Shown: piece by piece, positions 9,957-19,309 of the stretch
How positions within the stretch are numbered: position 1 is the first letter of the stretch
Layout of the letters: every line of letters begins with the position of its first letter
NCBI RefSeq assembly: GCF_015354735.1
Contig: NZ_JACEFJ010000008.1
Span: 1-64,000, forward strand
Length of the DNA: 64,000 nt
Direction: 5' to 3'
Source of the DNA: Pararhodonellum marinum
Lineage (GTDB): Bacteria > Bacteroidota > Bacteroidia > Cytophagales > Cyclobacteriaceae
Made by a program: the position numbers and the translations under genes
Notes under the pieces: model-generated
Told to the model about the DNA's origin: nothing
Databases searched by the model: none
The model's input: the letters and a program-made list of their open reading frames with translations, nothing else

Positions 9957-11465
9957 CTAAAGCAATACTTTTTTATTCACTGGAATTTTGTTCAAGGCAT
10001 CCACGAAAGCCTGTGCTGAAGCTTGCACGATGTCGGTATCCGATGCAAATCCATAATAGGGTTTTTCTTCCTGCATCAGGCGCATGTGTACCTTACATAC
10101 ATCATCGCTTCCCGCTGTGATGGCTTGGATCAGAAATTCTTCCAATACGATCTGAGGCTTGACAATTTTCTCTATGGCTTTCAGCACTGCATCGACGGGG
10201 CCATTTCCCTCAGAAGAAGCTTTCCGGAAATTATCCCCCACCTTAAGTTCCACCTCAGCCTTGATCAAACCATTGGATTCGTATCGGACTTTGACCAATT
10301 CAATGAAGCTTGAATCCTCGATGTATTTGCCAACCAAGGCCAGCAGGTCTTTGGGACCGATGTCTCTTTTTGAATCGGCTAACGTCAAAAAGGATTCATA
10401 TACTTCTTTCAACTCCTCTCCGGCCAATTCAACACCCAATGCATCCAAATGGTGCTTGAGTGCAGCCCGGCCACTTCTAGCAGTCAAAACGATGGACGAT
10501 TCGTGCACACCGACTTCTTTGGGATCTATGATCTCGTAATTTTCTCTGTGCTTCAATACACCGTCTTGGTGAATTCCAGACGAATGAGCGAAGGCATTTC
10601 TACCCACAATGGCCTTGTTGGGTTGTACGGGCATATTCATCAATTTGGAAATCAGTCGACTGGTTTCGTAGATCTTGGTGGTATTGATGTTTGTGTGGAC
10701 AGGGATGTCATGGTGACATTTGATGGCCATCACCACTTCTTCCATGGAGGTATTGCCTGCCCGCTCCCCTATGCCGTTGATGGTAACTTCCACTTGCCTT
10801 GCGCCATGCTGTACCCCTGCGATGGTATTGGCTGTGGCCATGCCAAGGTCATTGTGGCAGTGGGTGGAAATGATGGCTTTGTCAATATTGGACACGTTTT
10901 CTTTCAGAAACCGGACCATGGCAGCATATTGCTCCGGCAGACAATAGCCGGTCGTATCCGGGATATTGATCACTGTCGCACCTGCTTTGATGGCCTGCTC
11001 CACAATTTTGGCCAAGAATTCATGTTCAGCCCTGCCAGCATCTTCCGCATAGAATTCTACATCTTCCACAAAAGACTTGGCGTATTTCACCGCCTTCACA
11101 GCCCTTTCGATGATGTCCTCTGGGGTGGTCCTAAGCTTGTATTGAATGTGGTAAGGAGAGACGCCTATTCCGGTATGGATTCTCCCTTTTTTGGCATACC
11201 TCAATGAAGCTGCCGCCACTTCAATGTCTTTTTCCACTGCTCTGGAAAGAGCGCAAATGATGGGGTTGGAAACTGCCTTTGAAATTTCCATTACGGAATT
11301 GAAATCACCGGGGCTCGAAATTGGAAAGCCTGCTTCAATGATATCAACCCCTAATTCTTCCAGGGCCTTTGCTACGATTATTTTCTCCTGGGTGTTCAAC
11401 TGGCAACCCGGAACCTGTTCTCCATCCCTTAAAGTGGTATCGAATATCCATAGCTTTTCACTCAT
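9957..11465 (-). CDS. leuA: 2-isopropylmalate synthase
   Basis: Condenses acetyl-CoA with 2-oxoisovalerate, the committed step of leucine synthesis, and is usually feedback-inhibited by leucine through its C-terminal domain. The 502 residues show [12 protein letters not shown] at the N-terminus, [15 protein letters not shown] with the metal-binding Hx[26 protein letters not shown], and a C-terminal regulatory domain from about residue 370. The ATG at 11465 sits 3 bases after the ilvC stop codon, so the genes are probably translated in a coupled manner. This is the canonical LeuA, as judged by HSSGIHQDG. Confidence 0.97.
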   Translation of the reverse strand: MSEKLWIFDTTLRDGEQVPGCQLNTQEKIIVAKALEELGVDIIEAGFPISSPGDFNSVMEISKAVSNPIICALSRAVEKDIEVAAASLRYAKKGRIHTGIGVSPYHIQYKLRTTPEDIIERAVKAVKYAKSFVEDVEFYAEDAGRAEHEFLAKIVEQAIKAGATVINIPDTTGYCLPEQYAAMVRFLKENVSNIDKAIISTHCHNDLGMATANTIAGVQHGARQVEVTINGIGERAGNTSMEEVVMAIKCHHDIPVHTNINTTKIYETSRLISKLMNMPVQPNKAIVGRNAFAHSSGIHQDGVLKHRENYEIIDPKEVGVHESSIVLTARSGRAALKHHLDALGVELAGEELKEVYESFLTLADSKRDIGPKDLLALVGKYIEDSSFIELVKVRYESNGLIKAEVELKVGDNFRKASSEGNGPVDAVLKAIEKIVKPQIVLEEFLIQAITAGSDDVCKVHMRLMQEEKPYYGFASDTDIVQASAQAFVDALNKIPVNKKVLL

Positions 11466-11468
11466 AAC

Positions 11469-12512
11469 TTAGTTGTTTTCGGGTCTCAATTTTCTGACGA
11501 CAGCACCTGCCTGCCACATTTCAGATTCTCTCAATTCTTTCAATTCTTCTTCCAGCTTTGCCCTGTAATCCGATTTGGAATTGGATTCGATGGACTTGGC
11601 TGCTTCTTTGCCGGTTTTTACGGAATGGTAAAGCTCTTCGAAAACGGGCTTGGTGGCATCCCTGAAAGGCTTCCACCAATCCAAGGCACCCCTTTGTGCA
11701 GTAGTGCTACAATTGGCATACATCCAATCCATACCGTTTTCAGCCACTAAAGGCATCAAACTTTGGGTAAGCTCCTCCACTGTTTCGTTGAAGGCTTCTG
11801 AAGCACTGTGCCCATTGGCCCTCAAAACTTCATACTGGGCTGCAAAAATTCCTTGAATGGCTCCCATTAAGGTGCCTCTTTCTCCAGTGAGGTCTGAAGT
11901 AACTTCTCTGTAGAAATCAGTTTCAAACAAATATCCAGAACCTACGCCTATCCCCAAAGCAACGACTCTGTCCTTGGCCTTGCCAGTAGCATCCTGGTAA
12001 ATGGCATAGGAAGAATTCAACCCTCTGCCTTCAACAAACATCCTCCTAAGCGAGGTGCCTGATCCTTTCGGTGCTACCAGGATTACATCCACATCCGAAG
12101 GAGGAATGATACCGGTCTGATCCTTGTAAGTCACTCCAAATCCATGAGAAAAATACAATGCTTTTCCGGGGGTTAAGTGCTTTTTGACGGTAGGCCAGAG
12201 GGAAATCTGACCCGCATCTGATAGTAGGAATTGAAGGATGGTTCCTTTTTCACAGGCGTCTTCCAGTTCGAAGAGGGTTTCTCCAGGTACCCAGCCATCA
12301 GCTACGGCCTTGTCCCAGGTTTTGGAGTTTTTACGTTGTCCCACGATGACATTGAAGCCGTTGTCTTTGAGGTTGAGTGCCTGACCAGGACCTTGTACGC
12401 CATAACCCAATACAGCAATCACTTCTTCTTTCAATACTTCTCTGGCTTTTTCCAAAGGGAATTCCTCGCGGGTAACAACATTTTCTTCAACTGTTCCGAA
12501 TTTCAGTTTCAT
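11469..12512 (-). CDS. ilvC: Ketol-acid reductoisomerase (NADP+)
   Basis: Isomerises and reduces acetolactate or acetohydroxybutyrate, common to valine, leucine and isoleucine synthesis. The 347 residues carry an N-terminal Rossmann segment with AVLGYGVQGPGQALNLKDNG and IVGQRKNSKTW, the latter giving the NADPH phosphate-binding residues. The central motif LVAPKGSGTSLR and the C-terminal ETDFYREVTSDLTGERGTLMG contain the Mg2+-binding acidic residues. Spacing is 17 bases after ilvN and 3 bases before leuA. The length is slightly above the usual class I size of about 330 residues. Confidence 0.97.
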   Translation of the reverse strand: MKLKFGTVEENVVTREEFPLEKAREVLKEEVIAVLGYGVQGPGQALNLKDNGFNVIVGQRKNSKTWDKAVADGWVPGETLFELEDACEKGTILQFLLSDAGQISLWPTVKKHLTPGKALYFSHGFGVTYKDQTGIIPPSDVDVILVAPKGSGTSLRRMFVEGRGLNSSYAIYQDATGKAKDRVVALGIGVGSGYLFETDFYREVTSDLTGERGTLMGAIQGIFAAQYEVLRANGHSASEAFNETVEELTQSLMPLVAENGMDWMYANCSTTAQRGALDWWKPFRDATKPVFEELYHSVKTGKEAAKSIESNSKSDYRAKLEEELKELRESEMWQAGAVVRKLRPENN

Positions 12513-12529
12513 AGTAAATTAAGGTTTGA

Positions 12530-13030
12530 TTATTTTAAATATTTTTCTAAAGTCTCCATGGGTTTGGCTACTGCCACCCTGCCCGATCGGGCGAATTCCA
12601 GGATATTGAATTCTTTAAGGATCTCCAACAAGGCCTGGGTATCCTCTTTGTGCCCACTCAATTCGATCACTACAAATTCCTGTTCTGCCGCTATGATGTG
12701 GGCATTGAATTGTCTGATAACTTTCTCAAGTCCCGGATTGAGGCTTTGGATAGGTATTTTGTACAGGGCAATTTCCTGGTGTACCACCTGATCGTCCACA
12801 TAGTAAAATGCCTTGATCACATCGATGATTTTCTCCAATTGCTTGGTCAGTTGAATGACCTGTTCTTCACTCGTGGTCACCACAATGGTGATCCTATATA
12901 TGCCATCTTCCCTACTTTCTGAGGCAGTGAGTCCATCGATATTGATGCCTCTCCGAGTAAAGATGATGGTGATTCTGTTCAGTATTCCTATAAAATTTTC
13001 TGTGAAAACAGAAATGGTATATCGCGTCAT
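12530..13030 (-). CDS. ilvN: Acetolactate synthase small (regulatory) subunit
   Basis: Regulatory partner of IlvB that confers valine feedback inhibition and raises activity. The 166 residues open with an ACT domain (ISVFTENFIGILNRITIIFTRRG, then NIDGLTASES), followed by the ALS_ss C-terminal domain with a LALYKIP-like segment (ALYKIPIQ) near residue 90. The ATG at 13030 follows the ilvB stop by 10 bases. The length and two-domain layout are standard for bacterial IlvH/IlvN. Confidence 0.95.
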   Translation of the reverse strand: MTRYTISVFTENFIGILNRITIIFTRRGINIDGLTASESREDGIYRITIVVTTSEEQVIQLTKQLEKIIDVIKAFYYVDDQVVHQEIALYKIPIQSLNPGLEKVIRQFNAHIIAAEQEFVVIELSGHKEDTQALLEILKEFNILEFARSGRVAVAKPMETLEKYLK

Positions 13031-13040
13031 ATAAGTCTTT

Positions 13041-14762
13041 TTAGCTTAGCCTTACTTCCTCCACGGAACATCCGGTGGCAATCATCGGGAAAACGTTGTC
13101 CTCTTTTTCGACAACGACTTCAAGAAAATAGGGCCCATTGTGCATCAACATTTCAGCTACTGAATCCCTCAACTCTTGCCTCAAGGTAACCTTACTGGCT
13201 TTGAAACCATAGGCATCGGCTATTTTGATGAAATCAGGATTGTTCAGTTCCGTAAAGGAGTACCTTTTTTCAAAAAACATCTGCTGCCACTGTCTTACCA
13301 TGCCCAGGTAATTGTTGTTGAGCAATACCACTTTGACGGGGGCTTGGGTCTGCATGATGGTGCCGAGTTCCTGTATGGTCATCTGTATGCCTCCATCTCC
13401 GACTACACAGATCACCTGTTTCTTGTAATCGTGCATTTGAGCTCCCAAGGCAGCGGGCAAGGCAAAGCCCATCGTTCCCAATCCTCCTGAAGTGACCTGG
13501 GTTCTGGTATTTTTATAATCAAAATATCGCCAAGCGATCATCTGATGCTGACCCACATCGGTAACCAATATGGCATCATCTGCTTTGAATTCATTGATGT
13601 ATCTGATCACCTCACCCATGGTCAGTCCAAGTTTTGTGGGAAGCAGGTCATTGCCGACTACCTCATTTTTCTCCATTTGTTCCAATTCCCGAAACCTTTC
13701 CAACCAAGCCAGGTGTTTTTTGGGCTGTATGGATTCAGTAAGCAACTGAAGGCTTTCTTTGCAGTCTCCCTGCACGGATACTGCGCATCTTACATTTTTG
13801 TTGATCTCAGCCGCATCCAATTCAAGGTGGATGACTTTCGCCTGCTTGGCATAGCGTTTCAGATCACCGGTCACCCGATCGTCAAAACGCATACCTACAG
13901 CGATCAGCACATCGCATTGGTTGGTTAATAAATTGGATGCATAATTTCCATGCATACCCAATTTGCCCACATACAAGGGATGTTCTTGGGATAAGGCACC
14001 TGAACCAAGCAAAGTACAGGCCGCCGGGATTCCGGATTTATCCAAAAAAGCTTTTAATTCCTTCTCAGCCTGTCCAAGCACTATCCCCTGTCCAAACAAC
14101 AAATAGGGACGTTCTGCCTGATCAATCAATTCGGCGGCACTTTTAATGTCTTCCGGATTTACTTTATGGTAGGGTTTATAAGATCGAATGTTAAGACAGG
14201 GTACATAATTAAACTCATGCAAAGCAGTTTGTGCGTCTTTGGTAATGTCAATCAGAACCGGACCTGGTCTACCTGATCTTGCAATATGAAAACCTTTGGC
14301 AATGGCTGGAGCAATGTCTTCAGGTTTCCTCACCTGAATGTTCCACTTGGTTCCCGGCATGGAAAGTCCCACCACATCCGTTTCCTGAAAGGCATCAGTA
14401 CCCAATAAATGTGACGCTACCTGACCTGTAATACAGACCAGCGGCGTGCTATCTATCATCGCATCTGCCAAGCCGGTTATCAGGTTCGTCGCTCCGGGCC
14501 CAGAGGTAGCGATGCATACCCCCACTTTTCCTGACACTCGCGCATAGCCCTGAGCGGCATGAATGGCCCCTTGTTCATGTCTGGTAAGGACATGTTCCAA
14601 TTGATCACAATAGTCATATAAAGCATCATACACCGGCATGATGGCGCCTCCTGGATAGCCAAAAATGACGGAGGCATTTTCCGCTACAAGCGTCTTTACT
14701 ACGATCTCTGCACCTCTGATTTTAGTGTCCTTCATGCGTTGTTCATTTAGGGTATCAAGCAT
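13041..14762 (-). CDS. ilvB: Acetolactate synthase large (catalytic) subunit
   Basis: Thiamine-diphosphate and FAD enzyme joining two pyruvates, or pyruvate and 2-oxobutyrate, at the head of branched-chain synthesis. The 573 residues show GYPGGAIMPVYDAL, the RHEQGAIHAAQGYAR segment whose Glu activates ThDP, a central FAD domain, and the C-terminal ThDP-Mg motif GDGGIQMTIQELGT ending NNNYLGMVRQWQ. Two starts are possible, ATG at 14762 and ATG at 14735 (MKDTKIRG). Both fit, and the family N-terminus is variable. The gap of 42 bases to ilvD holds no terminator. Confidence 0.96.
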   Translation of the reverse strand: MLDTLNEQRMKDTKIRGAEIVVKTLVAENASVIFGYPGGAIMPVYDALYDYCDQLEHVLTRHEQGAIHAAQGYARVSGKVGVCIATSGPGATNLITGLADAMIDSTPLVCITGQVASHLLGTDAFQETDVVGLSMPGTKWNIQVRKPEDIAPAIAKGFHIARSGRPGPVLIDITKDAQTALHEFNYVPCLNIRSYKPYHKVNPEDIKSAAELIDQAERPYLLFGQGIVLGQAEKELKAFLDKSGIPAACTLLGSGALSQEHPLYVGKLGMHGNYASNLLTNQCDVLIAVGMRFDDRVTGDLKRYAKQAKVIHLELDAAEINKNVRCAVSVQGDCKESLQLLTESIQPKKHLAWLERFRELEQMEKNEVVGNDLLPTKLGLTMGEVIRYINEFKADDAILVTDVGQHQMIAWRYFDYKNTRTQVTSGGLGTMGFALPAALGAQMHDYKKQVICVVGDGGIQMTIQELGTIMQTQAPVKVVLLNNNYLGMVRQWQQMFFEKRYSFTELNNPDFIKIADAYGFKASKVTLRQELRDSVAEMLMHNGPYFLEVVVEKEDNVFPMIATGCSVEEVRLS

Positions 14763-14804
14763 TTTTTTGATTCGAGCAAATCCTAAACATTTACTGGTAA
14801 TCTT

Positions 14805-16484
14805 CTAATTTTTGTCTGTTACGCAGCCTTCAGAGGCAGTAGAAACCAATAGGCTGTATTTTTTTAACGTCCCTTGCAAAGCACTCAGGTCTTTGTTGAC
14901 CCAAGTGTTTTTTCTGGTCGCCATTTCTGTTTCTGAAACATCGCATTTGATGCTTAAGGTATCCGCATCTATGGTGATCAAATCACCATCCTTCAACAAG
15001 CCAATAGGCCCGCCCAAATAAGCTTCAGGTGTCACATGGCCAACTACAAAACCGTGAGTTCCTCCCGAAAATCGTCCATCCGTAATTAGGGCCACATCCG
15101 AACCCAAGCCAGCACCTATGATCATAGAGGTTGGTTTGAGCATTTCCGGCATCCCAGGTCCTCCTTTAGGACCAACGTAGCGAATGACCACAACATCACC
15201 TTTTTGGACTGCTTTATTTTTTATGGCCTCATTGGCCGCTTCCTCACTGTCATATACTTTGGCCTTCCCCTCAAAGGATTTTCCTTCCTTACCTGAGATT
15301 TTGGCCACAGCTCCCTCTGGGGCTAGATTTCCATGTAGGATACACAGGTGACCCGTAGCTTTGATGGGTTTTTCCACAGGATGAATCACATTGACCACCG
15401 AAGGAATCAGCGCCTCAACCCCGGATAAGTTTTCCTCCACCGTTTTGCCGGTAACGGTTAGGCATTCTCCATGCAAAAGGCCATTTTCCAAGAAATATTT
15501 CATAAAGGCAGGCAATCCGCCCTGTTCATGCAAATCCTCCATCAGGAATCGACCACTGGGCTTAAAATCCCCGACTACAGGTGTTTCTGAATTGATCCTC
15601 CTGAAATCCTCAAGGGTAAAGTCAATGCCTGCAGTTTTGGCAATGGCCAAAAGATGGAGAACGGCATTGGTACTGCCCCCCAATGCCACCACAACCCTTA
15701 CCGCATTTTCCAAACTTTTTCGGGTAAGGATGTCTTTTGGTTTTAGATCCAATTTGAGGAGGATTTTCATGTATTGAGCAGCCTCCATACATTCCTGTTT
15801 CTTTTCTTCAGAATTGGCAGGATTGCTGGCGCTGTAAGGTAAGGAGAGTCCCATGGCCTCTATGGCTGAAGACATGGTATTGGCCGTGTACATGCCACCG
15901 CATGCTCCTGCACCGGGGCAGGCATTTTCAATGACTCCCCTGAAGTCTACATCGTTTAATTCACCACGTACCCTTTTGCCATAGGCTTCAAAGGCAGAAA
16001 CCACATTTAATTTTTCTCCTTTGTATTGGCCGGAACGAATCGTACCCCCATAGACCATGATAGCTGGTCTATTGACCCGCAACATGCCCATGATGGCTCC
16101 GGGCATGTTTTTGTCACATCCAGCTACAGCAATTACACCGTCAAAAGAATGACCCAAAATAAAGGACTCTATGGAGTCAGCAATGACCTCTCTGGAAGGC
16201 AGGCTGTATTTCATTCCAGCAGTACCCATGGAGATGCCATCAGAAATACCAATGGTATTAAAAACCAAACCGGTCAGATCATGGCCTTGGGAGGCTTCTT
16301 TGATCAGACCGGCGAAATCATTCAGGTGCATGTTGCATGGATTGCTCTCATATCCACAACTGGCTACCCCAACAAAGGGTTGTTTCATCTGTTTATGGGT
16401 CATACCCGTGGCATAAAGCATGGCCATTCCTGCCGGATGTCCCTCATTATCACTGATTTCCCAACTGTATTTCTTTGAACTCAT
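14805..16484 (-). CDS. ilvD: Dihydroxy-acid dehydratase
   Basis: Fe-S enzyme that dehydrates dihydroxyisovalerate and dihydroxymethylvalerate. The chosen ATG at 16484 gives 559 residues, the usual length; an in-frame TTG at 16505 would add seven residues but lies only 8 bases after the attenuator T run. Cluster and Mg2+ ligands are visible in [29 protein letters not shown] and [16 protein letters not shown]. The C-terminal [23 protein letters not shown] is the active-site Ser loop. It is the first structural gene after the leader peptide and terminator, so it sets expression of the whole ilv-leu operon. Confidence 0.96.
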   Translation of the reverse strand: MSSKKYSWEISDNEGHPAGMAMLYATGMTHKQMKQPFVGVASCGYESNPCNMHLNDFAGLIKEASQGHDLTGLVFNTIGISDGISMGTAGMKYSLPSREVIADSIESFILGHSFDGVIAVAGCDKNMPGAIMGMLRVNRPAIMVYGGTIRSGQYKGEKLNVVSAFEAYGKRVRGELNDVDFRGVIENACPGAGACGGMYTANTMSSAIEAMGLSLPYSASNPANSEEKKQECMEAAQYMKILLKLDLKPKDILTRKSLENAVRVVVALGGSTNAVLHLLAIAKTAGIDFTLEDFRRINSETPVVGDFKPSGRFLMEDLHEQGGLPAFMKYFLENGLLHGECLTVTGKTVEENLSGVEALIPSVVNVIHPVEKPIKATGHLCILHGNLAPEGAVAKISGKEGKSFEGKAKVYDSEEAANEAIKNKAVQKGDVVVIRYVGPKGGPGMPEMLKPTSMIIGAGLGSDVALITDGRFSGGTHGFVVGHVTPEAYLGGPIGLLKDGDLITIDADTLSIKCDVSETEMATRKNTWVNKDLSALQGTLKKYSLLVSTASEGCVTDKN

Positions 16485-16512
16485 GGTTATTTCTAGGTGC
16501 TTCAATCACTTA

Positions 16513-16545
16513 TAAAAAAAAGTGCCTCACTGTCTGAGGCACTTT
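16513..16545 (-). terminator. Attenuator terminator of the ilv-leu operon
   Basis: On the minus strand AAAGTGCCTCA-GACAG-TGAGGCACTTT forms an 11-bp perfect stem followed by a T run (16514-16520) and lies 29 bases before the ilvD ATG. Because it sits between the leader peptide and the first structural gene, it must be read through for the operon to be expressed. An extra copy of the 3' arm (TGAGGCACT, 16575-16583) overlaps the leader stop codon and can pair with the 5' arm to prevent the terminator from forming. Confidence 0.88.
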
Positions 16546-16580
16546 ATCGTTTTATGGTTGTTATACAATAGTCTAGTGCC

Positions 16581-16637
16581 TCATCGTTGCTCAATAATGA
16601 GAATTTGAATGCCAATAAGACCGACTATTTGAATCAT
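16581..16637 (-). CDS. Branched-chain leader peptide of the ilv-leu attenuator
   Basis: A short frame encodes MIQIVGLIGIQILIIEQR, in which 10 of 18 residues are Ile (seven), Leu (two) or Val (one). It ends at a TGA that forms the first bases of the antiterminator segment. By analogy with enterobacterial ilvL, ribosome stalling at Ile/Val/Leu codons would free that segment. Normal translation to the stop would mask it and allow termination. An additional hairpin arm AATAGTC (16623-16629, within codons 3-5) can pair with GACTATT (16567-16573) just after the stop, the expected 1:2 structure. Composition, location and alternative pairing all agree. Confidence 0.85.
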   Translation of the reverse strand: MIQIVGLIGIQILIIEQR

Positions 16638-16679
16638 GATAATGCTTTTTGTTATGCTTTGTCATTTGAATTGATCATA

Positions 16680-16710
16680 CAATATTAAAGCGCAATTTCC
16701 ACACTTACAA
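16680..16710 (-). promoter_or_regulatory. Promoter of the ilv leader transcript
   Basis: TTG (16708-16710), 20 bases, then TAATATTG (16680-16687) resembles the Bacteroidota -33/-7 pair with one mismatch in the -7 box. It would start transcription roughly 35-40 bases before the leader ATG. The rest of the gap up to 17100 is AT-rich with no other signal recognised. Confidence 0.45.
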
Positions 16711-17100
16711 TATTTAAATTCTTTTTTTGTCTCAAGTTGAAATTAAATATATGGTAAATAAATATTTTTAAAGAATTTTATTAAATGTATGATTTCTATT
16801 TTAAAATATGTTTTGGTCAAAACTTGAGATTAGAGCCAAATTCAAAATTTTGTATGGAATTTTCCCCAATGCAATGATGCCCTATTTTTTTTGTTTTTAT
16901 TTCAAGCAAAAATTTACTAATGCAATAAATCATTAATGAAAAGCACATTTTGATGTAAGTCCAACAAAGTGATGACCACTTCATACCGTTTTGTCATGCC
17001 TTCCCTGCGCTTTTGATGAAGGGCATTAAAATTAGGCATTTGCTTTAATTGAGGATCAGCATAATATTTTATATTTACGCCCTGTATCACCGATGAATCT

Positions 17101-17907
17101 ATGATTGCTTTTCCAAATGCCAAGATAAACCTAGGCCTCCATATCACGTCAAAAAGATCAGATGGCTTTCATGAAATTGAGACCTGCATGGTTCCTGTAC
17201 CGCTTTTTGATGCCTTGGAGATGATTCTGGCCAAAAAGACAAGCTTTTCAAGTACGGGATTTCCTATTCCCGGAGCTACCAAGGACAACCTTATATTGAA
17301 GGCTTTGTCCCTACTGAGAAGAGATTTTACGGGTTTGCCCCATTTGGAAATCCACCTACACAAATCCATACCCATGGGGGCAGGCTTGGGAGGAGGATCT
17401 GCGGATGCAGGATTTGCACTCAAGCTGATGAACAACCTTTTTGACTTGCATTTGGAGGATTGGTTTTTGGAGGATTATGCTGCCCAGCTCGGCAGTGACT
17501 GTCCTTTCTTTGTGGAAAACACCCCAAAAATTGCCAAAGGAAGGGGGGAGATTTTGGAACCGATCCAGGTTGACTTAAAAGGAAATCACCTTATTCTGAT
17601 CAACCCCCAGATCCATATCAGCACCCAGGATGCCTATGCCGGGGTAAAACCTAAACTTGCAACGGTCGATATCAGGGAAGTCATATCAGATAAAACCAAG
17701 TGGAAAGAGCAATTGGTCAATGACTTTGAAGCCAGCATATTTCCCAAATACCCTACAATAGCCAAAATCAAACAAGATCTGTATGACTTGGGGGCTTATT
17801 ATGCTGCCATGTCCGGTTCCGGGGCAACGGTTTTCGGACTTTTCGAAAAAAAGCCCACCCAACAAGATTGGCCAACCTCCTTTTTTGTCTTTGAGGGAGG
17901 ATTATAA
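17101..17907 (+). CDS. ispE: 4-diphosphocytidyl-2-C-methyl-D-erythritol kinase
   Basis: GHMP-family kinase that phosphorylates CDP-methylerythritol in the non-mevalonate isoprenoid pathway; the window also holds ispH. The 268 residues start MIAFPNAKINLGLHI, the family N-terminus with the AKINL motif. The ATP-binding glycine-rich loop PMGAGLGGGSADAGF is near residues 95-109, and the C-terminal AMSGSGATVFGLF is the third GHMP motif. It is monocistronic: divergent from the ilv leader and followed by repeats. A possible -7 box, TATATTTA, precedes it. Confidence 0.95.
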   Translation: MIAFPNAKINLGLHITSKRSDGFHEIETCMVPVPLFDALEMILAKKTSFSSTGFPIPGATKDNLILKALSLLRRDFTGLPHLEIHLHKSIPMGAGLGGGSADAGFALKLMNNLFDLHLEDWFLEDYAAQLGSDCPFFVENTPKIAKGRGEILEPIQVDLKGNHLILINPQIHISTQDAYAGVKPKLATVDIREVISDKTKWKEQLVNDFEASIFPKYPTIAKIKQDLYDLGAYYAAMSGSGATVFGLFEKKPTQQDWPTSFFVFEGGL

Positions 17908-17953
17908 AGTGCATTATCTGGTATTAACAGAAAGAATGCCGGGAATTTTTTTC

Positions 17954-18052
17954 AACCACATAGTTACATAGTTCACATAGAGGTTTCCAGAAAAAGACCA
18001 TTCTTAAAAAAAAATACAAAAAACTTTGTGTTCTATGTGCCCCATTTGGTAA
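17954..18052. repeat. ACCACATAG hairpin element 1
   Basis: Left arm AACCACATAGTTACATAGTT (from 17954) and right arm CTTTGTGTTCTATGTG...TTGGTAAGA are imperfect inverted repeats. The interior is AT-rich and differs from the two interior types of elements 2-7. Confidence 0.8.
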
Positions 18053-18104
18053 GATTTTATTTAGATTATTGCCCATAGACTGAAATCCAATCAAGTCGCT
18101 TGCT
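18039..18104. repeat. 66-bp spacer repeat, copy 1
   Basis: Identical over all 66 bases to 18305-18370 and recognisable again, diverged, at about 19257-19302. It connects the end of one hairpin element to the start of the next. Confidence 0.85.
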
Positions 18105-18110
18105 TTTTTT

Positions 18111-18209
18111 CACCATATAGTTACATAGTTCTCATAGGGGGTTTGGTAAATATCCAGCTTCCCCTCAATTATAAAAACCTTAAAAATCTATGTGTTCTAT
18201 GTGGTAAGA
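18111..18209. repeat. ACCACATAG hairpin element 2 (interior type A)
   Basis: Arms CACCATATAGTTACATAGTT and ATCTATGTGTTCTATGTGGT pair imperfectly. The interior GGGGGTTTGGTAAATATCCA, then GCTTCCCC, can form a nested stem. The interior is almost identical to that of element 5 on the other side of the GxxExxY gene. Confidence 0.82.
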
Positions 18210-18215
18210 CTTTTT

Positions 18216-18320
18216 AACCACATAAATAGTATTGTTCACATGGAAGAATTTAGTAAAAAAACCTTTCCTCCAACAAATAATTAAAAAAACTATCTGCTCT
18301 ATGGGCCCCATTTGGTAAGA
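18216..18320. repeat. ACCACATAG hairpin element 3 (interior type B)
   Basis: Begins AACCACATAAATAG and ends CTCTATGGGCCCCATTTGGT. The interior contains TTTCCTCCAACAAATAA, shared with element 6. Confidence 0.78.
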
Positions 18321-18370
18321 TTTTATTTAGATTATTGCCCATAGACTGAAATCCAATCAAGTCGCTTGCT
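18305..18370. repeat. 66-bp spacer repeat, copy 2
   Basis: Exact copy of 18039-18104, here joining elements 3 and 4. Confidence 0.85.
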
Positions 18371-18377
18371 GTTTTTT

Positions 18378-18482
18378 ACCACATAGTTACATAGTTCACA
18401 ATGGGGTTTCGGTAAATATCCAGCTTCTCCTCAATTAAAAAAACCTTAAAAATCTAAGTGCTCTATCTGCCCTATTAGGTGA
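18378..18482. repeat. ACCACATAG hairpin element 4 (interior type A)
   Basis: Left arm ACCACATAGTTACATAGTTC; diverged right arm AATCTAAGTGCTCTATCTGC. It is the last element before the GxxExxY gene. Bases 18483-18600 then form an AT-rich upstream region for that gene. Confidence 0.78.
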
Positions 18483-18600
18483 CATTAAATAAATTCCATT
18501 GCTAGAAATAATTAAATGAATTTATTCTATTAGTTTGAAATTGTTGGAATATTACGGAAATTAAAAGAACCATATAAGTTTAAATTAACTAAATTTTTTT

Positions 18601-19011
18601 ATGGAGAACTCGAAGAAATATTTAGATAAATTGACTTTTGATGTAATTGGTGCCGCTATAGAGGTCCATAAAAATTTAGGACCAGGACTTTTGGAAAAGG
18701 TTTACCAAAAATGTCTTGCGAGAGAGTTAAATTTAAGAGGAATTAATTTCATCGAACAGGTCAAAATGCCATTCAATTATAAAGGCGAATCTCTTGACTT
18801 GGACCTTATGTTTGATTTTTACATCGAGAATTGTTTAGTGGTAGAAATAAAAGCTGTAAATGAACTTACCCATTTATACCACGCTCAAACGTTGGCTTAC
18901 ATGAAATTACTTGAAGCACCAAAAGGGATTTTAATTAATTTCAACGTGACTAACATATTTCATGAAGGCCAAAAAACTTTTGTGAATGAAATTTATAAGA
19001 ATCTTTTATAG
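18601..19011 (+). CDS. GxxExxY family protein (PD-(D/E)XK-like)
   Basis: A 136-residue protein with the signature GLLEKVY (Gly29, Glu32, Tyr35), preceded by GAAIEVHKNLGPG. A beta-rich core follows with Asp72 (MFDF) and Glu82-Ile-Lys84 (VVEIKAV), the D...ExK pattern of PD-(D/E)XK nucleases; Glu21 could be a further ligand. The family (GxxExxY protein, PDDEXK_3 type) is widespread but has no established function. Nuclease activity is an inference from the fold. Codon use looks more AT-rich than in adjacent metabolic genes. The gene stands alone, enclosed by hairpin elements 1-4 and 5-7 with no other gene in the interval. That suggests it and the repeats form one genetic unit, comparable in concept to REP elements and their RAYT transposases. 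Confidence 0.85.
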   Translation: MENSKKYLDKLTFDVIGAAIEVHKNLGPGLLEKVYQKCLARELNLRGINFIEQVKMPFNYKGESLDLDLMFDFYIENCLVVEIKAVNELTHLYHAQTLAYMKLLEAPKGILINFNVTNIFHEGQKTFVNEIYKNLL

Positions 19012-19040
19012 AATTTTGCAAGAATTTATTTGATTAATTT

Positions 19041-19139
19041 AACCACATAGATAACATAGTTCACATTGGGGGTTTGGTAAATATCCAGCTTCCCCTCAAT
19101 TATAAAAACCTTAAAATCTATGTGCCCATTGTGGGAAGA
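19041..19139. repeat. ACCACATAG hairpin element 5 (interior type A)
   Basis: Starts 29 bases after the GxxExxY stop codon with AACCACATAGATAACATAGT. The interior is nearly identical to that of element 2. The right arm ATCTATGTGCCCATTGTGGG is diverged. Confidence 0.8.
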
Positions 19140-19146
19140 TTTTTTT

Positions 19147-19250
19147 AACCGCATAGATAACATAGTTCACACAGAAGCATTCAGTAAAAAATCCTTTCCT
19201 CCAACAAATAATTTAAAAGAACTATGTGCTCTATGTGCCTTATGTGGTGA
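19147..19250. repeat. ACCACATAG hairpin element 6 (interior type B)
   Basis: Starts AACCGCATAGATAACATAGT and ends CTATGTGCCTTATGTGGTGA. The interior TTTCCTCCAACAAATAA matches element 3. Confidence 0.8.
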
Positions 19251-19309
19251 TATTAATTTTTGATTATTGCCCTTAGACTGAAAACCAATCAAGTCGCATG
19301 CTTTTTTTT

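Noticed and set aside
10449-11207. 252-codon plus-strand frame opposite leuA
   Set aside because: Wholly antisense to a well-supported leuA; the translation is rich in His, Cys and Gly with no recognisable domain, as expected of a shadow frame.
16485-16505. TTG start for ilvD adding seven residues
   Set aside because: It lies only 8 bases after the terminator T run, and the ATG at 16484 gives the usual family length.
16917-17147. 76-codon minus-strand frame between the ilv leader and ispE
   Set aside because: It begins inside ispE and has no recognisable domain. Its last part is outside any gene but lacks promoter or terminator support; a decayed remnant cannot be excluded.
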